Shown piece after piece: positions 32,844-40,358 of a DNA stretch of 60,189 nt. The translations under genes and the position numbers were made by a program. The stretch's first letter is position 1. Each line of letters begins with the position of its first letter. This stretch comes from Candidatus Saccharibacteria bacterium UBA5145 (lineage in GTDB: Bacteria; Patescibacteriota; Saccharimonadia; Saccharimonadales; UBA4665), in NCBI GenBank assembly GCA_002413865.1, contig DHXX01000016.1:5603-65791 (forward strand), read 5' to 3'. The notes below the pieces were generated by a model, which worked only from the letters and a program-made list of their open reading frames with translations, did not search any database and was not told the DNA's origin.

Positions 32844-35345
32844 TTGAAATACAACTTCCGTCACGACCTACGCAAAATTAAAACAAATATAATCAACAGT
32901 GTCTCGACAGTAGTTTTAGTTTTTAGCAGTGTCGCCGGCGGCCTCCCGCTATTATTAACCCAGAAAGCGTCTGCTATAGCTACCTATTCAAACGGTTTCG
33001 AAGCCAACACTGCTGATTGGAATAACGATACAGGTACTATTTCGCAAGTTCCGTCTGGCACCGATGGCATTACAGCGGCAACGGGCAGTGGTTACGCCAA
33101 GATTACTGGTCCTGTATTCACCCGCTGGGGTGGTTACGGTAGCACCTTCCCATCCGGAGGCTACACCACCAAACTTGACGTCTACCTTGACATGAGCCAA
33201 GCAGATGGCGCCACTGACAAACGCTTCGACTTTTCGTCTGCTATCAACGACACAGACGGTAATCACCGCCGAGATTTTATCTTTAGTCTTGGTACGGCCG
33301 CAGCTGGCCACTGGGCAGCATCTGCGAGCAACAATGCTCCCGGCTGGCCGTTAAATCCAGCGAGTTCTCGTGACATTAGTCAAACAGGCTGGTACACACT
33401 GGAAAGCAATTTTCACGACAACGGCTCTGGCGTACTTGTAGTAACTATGAGTGTCAAAAAGGTAAGTGACGGCAGTACAATTGGTGCTTGGAATTTATCA
33501 GATCCAACAGACGTTATCGGTTCAACTGTAGGCGGTAACCGCTATGGCTGGTTTACCTCTCAGCGTTTCGACTTTGCTTCTCTCGCTATCGATAACGCTA
33601 GCATGACGTTTAACAGTCCTTTTAGTCCTCCTGCATCTAACTTGCAGCAAACTCAAACTGTCCATCCTGCAGATTTGGACAGCAACAACTGGTTTTTCTA
33701 CAACGATTCGAACGACCAGATCATCAGTTCGCAGTCAATGGGGAATTATCAATTCGCAACGGACCCAACCAACGCGAATCAGAGTGCTCTAAAGTTCAGC
33801 GATCCAAGCAACAAAATGGATGTCGGCACTTACAAGTTTGCCGGTACCGCTCTTAAGGACATAGCTAAAATTGGCTATTCTAGCTACAACACCAGCCCTT
33901 CCAACGCTAAAACATACATTCAGTTCAACGTTGACTTCAACGGTAGCAACACTTGGCAAAACCGCCTGACCTACATCCCGGCTACCAGCAATGGTGCCTG
34001 GCAACAAAACGAAGGCGTCCAGAACGGAGCCGGTCTGTGGCAGTGGTCAAAGATGAGCACTGGGGCAGTAAGCGCTTGGCCTGATGGCGCGACAACTCTT
34101 AATCGCAGCTGGAGCGACATCGTCAAAGCCTTCCCTAATGCCAGAATATTGGCGAGTGACGGTGGGTTGTTCGTTCGGTCTGAAGCTGGGTCGACCAATT
34201 ACGTCGACAAAATTTATCTTGCAACGGCCAACCTGAATGTAAACTATGATTTTGAGCAATTACCGTTACCTACTTGTGCCGGCAATGACACTTCCTTCGA
34301 TGGTTTCAACCTAGGGTCGGTTAACGGGCAACACGGTTGGACATCCACTGGTGCCTACGATCAGGCAATCGTAGCCAACACCTACGGTTATACTTCAATG
34401 GGCTGTAAGGCACTTCGCCTATCCAATGGCATCACATCCGGCGCTTTTGGCGACCAGACGTTCTCCTATTCAACGCCGAACGAAGCCGGTGAAACTTCTG
34501 CAACGAGCGGCGGACAATCTGGTGGTACTCGCCAAACCCACTTTGAGGCCCAGTTTGATATCGCTTCTACTAAAGCCGGCGAGCAAACTGGCTTAGTGAC
34601 TTCGGTCTCGCCCGATAGGGGTGACGGTTCGCGCATGAGTTACCTTCGTTTTGAGGATAAAGCCGACGGTACGGAAGTCTACTTCGACGACGTACAAGGC
34701 ACGTTAACGACCGCAAACTTCGTCGAAACCAAAATCGCCACGTTATCCCGAACCGCTCCTCATACGATTAAGTTCTCGATTGATTACTTGAACGGTCCTT
34801 CAAACGATATCGTTAAGATTTACATCGACGGGGCTCTAGTACACACCGGTACCACCTGGGAGAACTACTATCGCTTCGATTCGGAGTCAAAGGCCGAGCA
34901 GTCGACCCGCACTACTGATTCACTGCTCTTCCGTGCGGGCGGAACGGCTGTTCCTGCGAACTTAGGAGCTGGCTTCTTGTTTGACAACGTCAACATTACA
35001 ACTAGCACAGCTACTACATCCACTGCTCTGGCGGTAACAAACGCTCCTGCCACGGTTGCGAACGCTGGCAATATCAATGGCCATGGCACTGCTACCGCCG
35101 GGAATGCCCGTTCATTAGCTGCGACCAGCAACACCCCAGCGGTGCTTGGGGCAACGGATGTTAAGAGCGACGCGACCGGCCAAGTCAAAGGCGCCAGTAC
35201 AACCGTCAAAGAAGTGGCGATCGTCACAGCCAAAAAGTCCAGTACCTTGTTTGGCCTCGGCTGGTGGTGGCTAGCTGTCTTGGCTGCAATCGTCGGCTTC
35301 TTCCTGATTGTGTTACGCCGCAGCGACAGCGACAAAAAAGCCTAA
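32844..35345 (+). CDS. Large secreted, C-terminally anchored surface protein
   Basis: 833 aa. A long N-terminal signal peptide (basic start, hydrophobic VSTVVLVFSSVAGGLPLLL, ASA cleavage site near 45) is followed by beta-rich Gly/Ser/Thr/Asn-rich regions that look like repeated LamG/concanavalin-type jelly rolls (YSNGFEANTADW; GNDTSFDGFNLGSVNGQHGW; FEDKADGTEVYFDD). An Ala/Thr-rich stalk leads to a C-terminal membrane helix (WWWLAVLAAIVGFFLIVL) with a basic tail. There is no LPXTG. It starts at TTG 32844 with AAAGGGG 7-8 nt upstream. It probably mediates adhesion or glycan binding, which for CPR could involve the host cell surface; this is inference. Confidence 0.82.
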   Translation: MKYNFRHDLRKIKTNIINSVSTVVLVFSSVAGGLPLLLTQKASAIATYSNGFEANTADWNNDTGTISQVPSGTDGITAATGSGYAKITGPVFTRWGGYGSTFPSGGYTTKLDVYLDMSQADGATDKRFDFSSAINDTDGNHRRDFIFSLGTAAAGHWAASASNNAPGWPLNPASSRDISQTGWYTLESNFHDNGSGVLVVTMSVKKVSDGSTIGAWNLSDPTDVIGSTVGGNRYGWFTSQRFDFASLAIDNASMTFNSPFSPPASNLQQTQTVHPADLDSNNWFFYNDSNDQIISSQSMGNYQFATDPTNANQSALKFSDPSNKMDVGTYKFAGTALKDIAKIGYSSYNTSPSNAKTYIQFNVDFNGSNTWQNRLTYIPATSNGAWQQNEGVQNGAGLWQWSKMSTGAVSAWPDGATTLNRSWSDIVKAFPNARILASDGGLFVRSEAGSTNYVDKIYLATANLNVNYDFEQLPLPTCAGNDTSFDGFNLGSVNGQHGWTSTGAYDQAIVANTYGYTSMGCKALRLSNGITSGAFGDQTFSYSTPNEAGETSATSGGQSGGTRQTHFEAQFDIASTKAGEQTGLVTSVSPDRGDGSRMSYLRFEDKADGTEVYFDDVQGTLTTANFVETKIATLSRTAPHTIKFSIDYLNGPSNDIVKIYIDGALVHTGTTWENYYRFDSESKAEQSTRTTDSLLFRAGGTAVPANLGAGFLFDNVNITTSTATTSTALAVTNAPATVANAGNINGHGTATAGNARSLAATSNTPAVLGATDVKSDATGQVKGASTTVKEVAIVTAKKSSTLFGLGWWWLAVLAAIVGFFLIVLRRSDSDKKA

Positions 35346-35368
35346 ACAAAAACGAAGTTAGTTAAAAG

Positions 35369-35396
35369 AATACCCCTCGGGCAACCGGGGGGTATT
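35369..35396 (+). terminator. Terminator of the surface-protein gene
   Basis: AATACCCC...GGGGTATT stem with inner CGG/CCG and a GCAA loop, 24 bp after the stop. T-tract short (TAGTTGTCC). Confidence 0.65.
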
Positions 35397-35593
35397 AGTT
35401 GTCCGTCCTACCGTCATATAAAGCTATACGGCCCAGCGCAATGGCTAGCTGAGGAAAGAATACCAATCTGAATTCTAACGTGTTGGGGACGTTTGATTGC
35501 CCTCATAGCTATTCATATACATATAGACCCTCTCGCTGGGCTTTTGCCGTTGGTCGGGTCGATCGGCTAGTACGGATCAATCAATGATACTAT

Positions 35594-35609
35594 CGGGACA
35601 ATTGTCCCG
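35594..35609. promoter_or_regulatory. 16-bp perfect palindrome in a gene-free stretch
   Basis: CGGGACAATTGTCCCG. The surrounding 35397-35702 has no convincing gene. The site is shaped like a dimeric repressor operator, but it lies between convergent gene ends, so its target is unclear. Confidence 0.4.
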
Positions 35610-35702
35610 CCTAGAACCCCCGCGAACTTTATAATTGGGGTAAACTAGTGACTCTTTAGGACTAAACATGGCCGTTCTTGGTCTTGCTGGGTAATCCGTG
35701 AT

Positions 35703-36314
35703 TTAGATAAGCGTCGACCAGTAGTACCAAAAGCGCTGTAATATGATGCCTAAGATCACTAGGTACCACAGAACTAACAGATCAGTCGAGTATTTTTGGA
35801 TAAAGGCCGAGACTGGCCTCAGGAGCGCCGGACAGTGTAAATTTCGTTGCCTGAGGTTATATTGTGTGACGTACCAAAAAACGGGTATGGTGGTCATCCA
35901 GACGACAAAGCACCACGGACAGATGGAATGGATCCGAAAGACGGCTTGGAAGAACAGGTAGTGCATAAAAATCACGCCGACAGTGGCTGCCAGCTGGGCC
36001 GTCAGCCAGACCCACCGCTTAACAATCGCTCCCCCGGCCAGCAAAACCCCGAAAGTCAATAGCACTGTAAAGGCGATAAGCCCGTAGACGCTGTTCGGAA
36101 CCCCCAGAAAGCTGGCTTGCTGGGTGTTCATTTCTGAGCTACAACTCAAAATGGGACTGATGTCACAGGACGGTTTGTAGCCGGTACCCTGGAGTATCTG
36201 AATCTTATCGTAAGTCAGCGCGAACGAGGCGACGCCGCCGATAAGACCGGCGACGATCAGGAGGTACGGCAATGTTTTGACAAGATTCAAAGACGACTTC
36301 TGTAGTTTAAACAT
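35703..36314 (-). CDS. Vitamin K epoxide reductase family (VKOR) membrane protein
   Basis: 203 aa with five hydrophobic segments. It carries the VKOR signature: a luminal loop Cys pair (PSCDISPILSCSSE), a Ser/Thr-rich GVPNSVYG block and the redox-active CPWC (in IHSICPWCFVVW). Bacterial VKOR re-oxidises DsbA-type thiol oxidases to form disulphides in exported proteins. No DsbA or thioredoxin domain is fused or adjacent. An 18-aa polar N-terminus precedes TM1. It is co-directional with the 36338 gene. Confidence 0.88.
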   Translation of the reverse strand: MFKLQKSSLNLVKTLPYLLIVAGLIGGVASFALTYDKIQILQGTGYKPSCDISPILSCSSEMNTQQASFLGVPNSVYGLIAFTVLLTFGVLLAGGAIVKRWVWLTAQLAATVGVIFMHYLFFQAVFRIHSICPWCFVVWMTTIPVFWYVTQYNLRQRNLHCPALLRPVSAFIQKYSTDLLVLWYLVILGIILQRFWYYWSTLI

Positions 36315-36337
36315 AGACCGTAACTCCTGATTTAAGG

Positions 36338-36883
36338 TTAGGCTTTCTTCTTAGCAAAGACACCGGCGGCTAGTAGCATGACAGCGCTGCCGATGAAAGA
36401 AAAGTAGGCGGCAACTCCGGCAATGTGACCGATTGTACCATAAGCGTAACCATCACCGAGCAACAGACCTCTTAACGTTTCACCTTGAAAGAGCGTAGCC
36501 TTTTGCTTCTGCAAGACGGCGTTGGTCGGGTCTTTCATGGCCAAGGTACTGACTTCGGAATAGACCTTACCGCCGGCCACTTCTGCGAGGTGACGGCCGA
36601 TGTAACCGTTGGCATAGGCGTGGGCTTCGGGAGCCGTATCAACTAGCTGTCCGGCGTATTTTTGGAGGTCGGGGTAGACCTTGGGGTCGAGAGCGGCACT
36701 GCCCTTAGCGGGGAAGTATATCTTTTGGGCGGCCAGTTCGGTCCGAACCATGTTCGTCGTAAAGCTGCTGGCCCAAGAGGCTAGCCCGCCGATGAACAGC
36801 AGCAAGACGGCCGCGATCAGCGATAGCGTCATATATACTTTATTGACTACTTGTTTTTGAGCTTTGGTATTTGTTTGAGCCAT
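36338..36883 (-). CDS. Two-helix membrane protein with a large external domain
   Basis: 181 aa. TM1 (VYMTLSLIAAVLLLFIGGLASWA) and a C-terminal TM (AAYFSFIGSAVMLLAAGVFA) flank about 100 residues that would lie outside, containing AAQKIYFPAKGSAALDPK and HAYANGYIGRHL. The arrangement recalls a widespread actinobacterial family often mislabelled LigA, but I am not certain. It is divergent from the crp-like gene across a 106-bp gap that contains a Crp-type palindrome, so it may be in that regulon. It is followed by VKOR. Confidence 0.6.
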   Translation of the reverse strand: MAQTNTKAQKQVVNKVYMTLSLIAAVLLLFIGGLASWASSFTTNMVRTELAAQKIYFPAKGSAALDPKVYPDLQKYAGQLVDTAPEAHAYANGYIGRHLAEVAGGKVYSEVSTLAMKDPTNAVLQKQKATLFQGETLRGLLLGDGYAYGTIGHIAGVAAYFSFIGSAVMLLAAGVFAKKKA

Positions 36884-36942
36884 TTTGACAGATCCTTTTT
36901 TTAATAATTATAAGAATAGTGGCATAAAAGCTATAATGAGTA

Positions 36943-36958
36943 TGTGACCCGAATCACT
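36943..36958. promoter_or_regulatory. Crp/Fnr-type operator between crp-like gene and 36883 gene
   Basis: TGTGA-CCCGAA-TCACT, one mismatch from the TGTGA-N6-TCACA consensus. A TATAAT box (36932-36937) for the + strand gene lies directly upstream, so a bound regulator would cover the start of transcription and repress it. Confidence 0.65.
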
Positions 36959-36989
36959 TAGTAGTTGAATTATATCTATTGAGACAATA

Positions 36990-37637
36990 ATGAAACCTGT
37001 AATACGCAATAAAATTGAAACTTATTTTAGCCAGTACGACGTTAAAACCTACGCCAAGGGCGAACTTATTACCCTGGCCAACCAAGCGCCGGCCGGCATC
37101 TCTCTATTAGTAAGCGGCGTTGTCGAGCAATACGATATATCGACCGAAGGCAACAAAATTACTTTAAACATTTATAAGCCACCGGCCTTTTTTCCGATGT
37201 CGTGGGCCATTAACCAAACTCCCAATAGTTACTTTTTCGGTGCCATAACCAAGGTAACCTTGCGCCAAGCCGACCCAGCAGCCACCGTTCAGTTTTTGCG
37301 AGCTAACCCCGATGTCTTGTTTGACTTGTTGAGCCGGGTCTATAGCGGCACCGACATCCTGATGCGCCGACTTGCCTTGGCCGCCAGCGGCGTCGCGGTG
37401 AATCGCCTGCTCTATGAACTGTTGATCGAAGCTTACCGTTTTGGCGTCCCGTCGGCCGCCGACCAAACCGTGATTACGATCAGACAAAATACCTTGGCCG
37501 CCCGGAGCGGACTGGCCCGGGAAACAGTCAGCCGCGAATTGCACAAACTAGAAAAACATAACTTGTTAGCGCTTAGTAAAGAGGGCATTACCATTAACAT
37601 CGCCAAGCTTGAAGCGGCGTTGAATCTCATCGCTTAA
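36990..37637 (+). CDS. Crp/Fnr family transcription regulator
   Basis: 215 aa. The N-terminal cyclic-nucleotide-binding-type beta barrel (YAKGELITLANQAPAGISLLVSG) lacks the Arg/Ser phosphate-binding signature of cAMP receptors. The long dimer helix and a C-terminal winged HTH with TLAARSGLARETVSRELHKL are clear; the recognition helix contains ETVSRE, the usual E-x-x-S-R, which fits the TGTGA half sites seen nearby. No Fe-S cysteines of FNR are present. The ligand is unknown. Confidence 0.88.
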   Translation: MKPVIRNKIETYFSQYDVKTYAKGELITLANQAPAGISLLVSGVVEQYDISTEGNKITLNIYKPPAFFPMSWAINQTPNSYFFGAITKVTLRQADPAATVQFLRANPDVLFDLLSRVYSGTDILMRRLALAASGVAVNRLLYELLIEAYRFGVPSAADQTVITIRQNTLAARSGLARETVSRELHKLEKHNLLALSKEGITINIAKLEAALNLIA

Positions 37638-37656
37638 GAAGTCGTGGCTAAATAAT

Positions 37657-37672
37657 TGCGACCGAAGTCACA
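37657..37672. promoter_or_regulatory. Crp-type site upstream of the glucan operon (1)
   Basis: TGCGA-CCGAAG-TCACA, one mismatch from TGTGA-N6-TCACA. Confidence 0.5.
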
Positions 37673-37705
37673 TAAACGAACTATGGGCTGGTTCCCTCGG
37701 ACTGG

Positions 37706-37721
37706 AATGAACTGAATCACA
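37706..37721. promoter_or_regulatory. Crp-type site upstream of the glucan operon (2)
   Basis: AATGA-ACTGAA-TCACA: one perfect and one partial half site, with 33 bp between this and the preceding site and about 60 bp before the -35 box. Confidence 0.45.
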
Positions 37722-37778
37722 CTGTAAAATAATATTGTAAGTATAAAAGTTCGTGGTAATATGGAAAAGTAATAGCGG

Positions 37779-37807
37779 TTGTGCTTTAGTAGGCGCCTAG
37801 CTATACT
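37779..37807 (+). promoter_or_regulatory. Promoter of the glucan operon
   Basis: TTGTGC (37779-37784), a 17-bp spacer and TATACT (37802-37807); the predicted leader to the GT4 start is about 34 nt and contains GAGGG near the start codon. Confidence 0.6.
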
Positions 37808-37847
37808 GAACATAAGTAAAATCAAATAGTGCTCACAAAAGAGGGTG

Positions 37848-39053
37848 ATGAAAGTATTGATGCTTGGTTGGGAGTTGCCTCCCTACAACAGTGGTGGTCT
37901 TGGGATGGCGTGTTACCAACTATGTAAAGCTCTCTCCAAAAAAGATCTCACCATCGAATTCGTACTCCCCTACAGCGCCGACCACGGCATCGACTTTATG
38001 GATATTACGGCCGCTCATCCCCAAGGCGTCGCCAGCGTTACCCGCTCGGGCATCGCTTATGATAGTTATAAATATGTCCTCGAAGATGGGTCAGAGGAAT
38101 GGCTCGACATCTATGACCAGCAAGAACTCTATGAACACGCCGTGGCCCGTCTGGTAGAGACAACCGAATTCGATATTGTCCACGCCCACGATTGGCTGAC
38201 CTTTCGGGCCGCTCTGCGCGTCAAAGAAGCCAAGCATTGCCCAATCATTCTGCACGTCCACTCGGTCGAATCAGACCGCTCCGGTAGCCGCCACGGCAAC
38301 CCCCTGGTGCGCGAGATCGAAGAAATGGCCCTGCTCGCCGCCGACCGGGTGATCGCCGTCAGCCAGCACACCAAAAATGCCATCATGCGCGATTATGGCG
38401 TGCCGGCCGACAACATCGAGGTCGTCCACAATAGCATCGAACCCGGCGATATTACCCCTCTCGACCCCAATAACGCCTACCACTACCTGGAGACACTGAA
38501 GTCCCAAGGCTGGCGCGTCGTCGTAAATATTGGCCGTTTGACCGTCCAAAAAGGCTTACCAAACTTTCTCAAGGCCGCTCAAATGGTCGTCGCCAAGGCC
38601 CCCAAGACTATGTTTTTGATCGTCGGCAGCGGCGAACAGTATTATGAGCTACTGACGATGGCCGCCGACCTCGGCATCGCCAAAAACGTTTTATTCACCG
38701 ACTTCCAGCGCGGTAAACGCTGGCGCGACGCCTACGCCATTGGCGATCTGTTCGTGATGCCGTCGGTTTCCGAACCTTTCGGTTTGACGCCGCTCGAAGC
38801 CATCGGCTACGGTACGCCAGCTTTAATCACCCACCAGTCCGGCGTCAGTGAAATTCTGCAGAACTGCCTGAAGGTCGACTTCTGGGATATCAATGAGATG
38901 GCCAACCAAATCAGCGCCGTTGTCCAAAATGACGCCTTACGCGACGTCCTGCACGCCAATGCCTTCCGCGAGTTCCAGGGCCTCAGCTGGACCGACGCCA
39001 GCCACAAAATCGAAAAGATCTATAACCGTCATCTGGTCGGAGCCGCCGTATGA
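37848..39053 (+). CDS. Family 4/5-type glycosyltransferase (glucan synthase-like)
   Basis: About 401 aa, GT-B fold. The N-terminal donor-domain loop is NSGGLGMACYQL, the GGLG variant of the glycogen-synthase KxGGL motif; VHAHDWLTF and the C-terminal EPFGLTPLEAIGYG (E-x7-E phosphate/nucleotide site) are typical. Relatives in archaeal and CPR genomes pair with GH57 enzymes and are thought to make or extend alpha-glucans. ATG 37848 overlaps a GTG three bases earlier. Its stop overlaps the GH57 start (ATGA). Confidence 0.83.
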   Translation: MKVLMLGWELPPYNSGGLGMACYQLCKALSKKDLTIEFVLPYSADHGIDFMDITAAHPQGVASVTRSGIAYDSYKYVLEDGSEEWLDIYDQQELYEHAVARLVETTEFDIVHAHDWLTFRAALRVKEAKHCPIILHVHSVESDRSGSRHGNPLVREIEEMALLAADRVIAVSQHTKNAIMRDYGVPADNIEVVHNSIEPGDITPLDPNNAYHYLETLKSQGWRVVVNIGRLTVQKGLPNFLKAAQMVVAKAPKTMFLIVGSGEQYYELLTMAADLGIAKNVLFTDFQRGKRWRDAYAIGDLFVMPSVSEPFGLTPLEAIGYGTPALITHQSGVSEILQNCLKVDFWDINEMANQISAVVQNDALRDVLHANAFREFQGLSWTDASHKIEKIYNRHLVGAAV

Positions 39054-40258
39054 GCAAAGCGATTGTCCTCTACCTGCATGTCCACCAACCCTACCGAATT
39101 CGGCATTACACGGTGTTTGACAGTGGTATCGACCACAATTATTTCGATGCCGCCTACGATTCACAAACCAGTAACGAACGCATTCTCAAAAAGGTGGCCG
39201 AGAAATCATACCTCCCGACCAATGCCCGTTTATTGGAATTGCTGCGCACTAACCCCCAGTTCAAGCTCAGTCTGTCGATTACCGGTACCGTCATCGAACA
39301 GCTCGAGCGCTGGGCTCCGAAAGCCCTCGATTCCTTTAAGGAGCTGTGCGCGACCGGCCGGGTCGAGATCGTCGCCGAGACCTACCACCACAGCCTGGCC
39401 TTCTTTTACTCGCGGGCCGAGTTCGAGATGCAGGTCGAGATGCACAAACGCAAGGTCCAAGCCGTGTTCGGTCAGACCCCCCAAGTCTTCCGTAACACCG
39501 AGCTGGCCTACAACAACGACGTCGCCCACTGGGCCGACAAAGCCGGCTATAAGGGTGTTCTCGCCGAAGGTTGGGATCCAATCCTCAATTGGCGCAGTCC
39601 GAACTATGTCTACCGCCCGACCTACACCGACAACATTCGCCTGCTGATGAAAAACTATAAATTGAGCGACGACATCGCCTTCCGTTTTGGCGATCAAAAC
39701 TGGTCCGAGTGGCCGCTGACGGCCGATAAGTTCTCGCACTGGTTGAGCGAAGATAAAAACGCCACCAATTTTAACCTCTTCATGGACTACGAGACTTTTG
39801 GCGAGCACCAATGGAGTGAATCCGGCATCTTCGATTTCCTGAGTCACCTGCCCGTCGAGTGGCTCAAGACGGCCGGCAACACCTTCATGACGGTCAGCGA
39901 AGCCATCGACAACTTTGAGCCCGTCGACCAAGTCGACGTCCCCAATACCATTACCTGGGCCGACACTGAGCGCGACCTGAGCGCCTGGTTGGGCAACGCC
40001 CTCCAAGCCTCGTCGATCCAAGCCCTCTATGACCTGCAAGCCGACGTTATCAAAACCGGCGATCTGGCCCTGATCGACGATTGGCGCCGCCTGCAGACCA
40101 GTGACCACTTCTACTACATGTGTACCAAGTACTTCAACGACGGTGACATTCACGCCTACTTTAGCCCGTACGATACCCCGTACGAGGCCTACATCAACTT
40201 TATGAATGCTTATCACGACCTGAAATTCCGCCTCATCGAGCACGGCGTCACCGTATGA
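39050..40258 (+). CDS. Glycoside hydrolase family 57 (alpha-amylase/branching type)
   Basis: 402-aa (beta/alpha)7-barrel. The GH57 region 1 HVHQPYR is at residues 10-16, region 3 with the nucleophile is NTELAYNN, and region 4 with the acid/base Asp is MDYETFGEHQ. Length is in the shorter GH57 class (intracellular alpha-amylases and related), without a signal peptide, so it acts on cytosolic alpha-glucan. It is coupled to the GT4 gene by ATGA and followed by a GH15 gene. Confidence 0.92.
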   Translation: MSKAIVLYLHVHQPYRIRHYTVFDSGIDHNYFDAAYDSQTSNERILKKVAEKSYLPTNARLLELLRTNPQFKLSLSITGTVIEQLERWAPKALDSFKELCATGRVEIVAETYHHSLAFFYSRAEFEMQVEMHKRKVQAVFGQTPQVFRNTELAYNNDVAHWADKAGYKGVLAEGWDPILNWRSPNYVYRPTYTDNIRLLMKNYKLSDDIAFRFGDQNWSEWPLTADKFSHWLSEDKNATNFNLFMDYETFGEHQWSESGIFDFLSHLPVEWLKTAGNTFMTVSEAIDNFEPVDQVDVPNTITWADTERDLSAWLGNALQASSIQALYDLQADVIKTGDLALIDDWRRLQTSDHFYYMCTKYFNDGDIHAYFSPYDTPYEAYINFMNAYHDLKFRLIEHGVTV

Positions 40259-40338
40259 AGCTAGTTAAGAGCTATGAAGTTAATATGGTTCATCAAGTCG
40301 AGAGCTACTTTCTACTTTCAACTTTCTACTTTCAACTT

Positions 40339-40357
40339 AGAAAGCCACAGGCTTTCT
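40339..40357 (+). promoter_or_regulatory. Hairpin abutting the GH15 start codon
   Basis: AGAAAGCC-ACA-GGCTTTCT, an 8-bp perfect stem ending 1 nt before the ATG. Upstream are three TTTCTACTTTCAAC-like words. No Shine-Dalgarno is free, so the hairpin may limit GH15 translation or tune its ratio to GH57. Confidence 0.55.
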
Positions 40358-40358
40358 A

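Noticed and set aside
39230..40243. Long minus-strand ORF (337 codons) inside the GH57 gene
   Set aside because: Antisense shadow of a GC-rich gene; valine-rich mirror composition and no domain, while the + strand has complete GH57 motifs.
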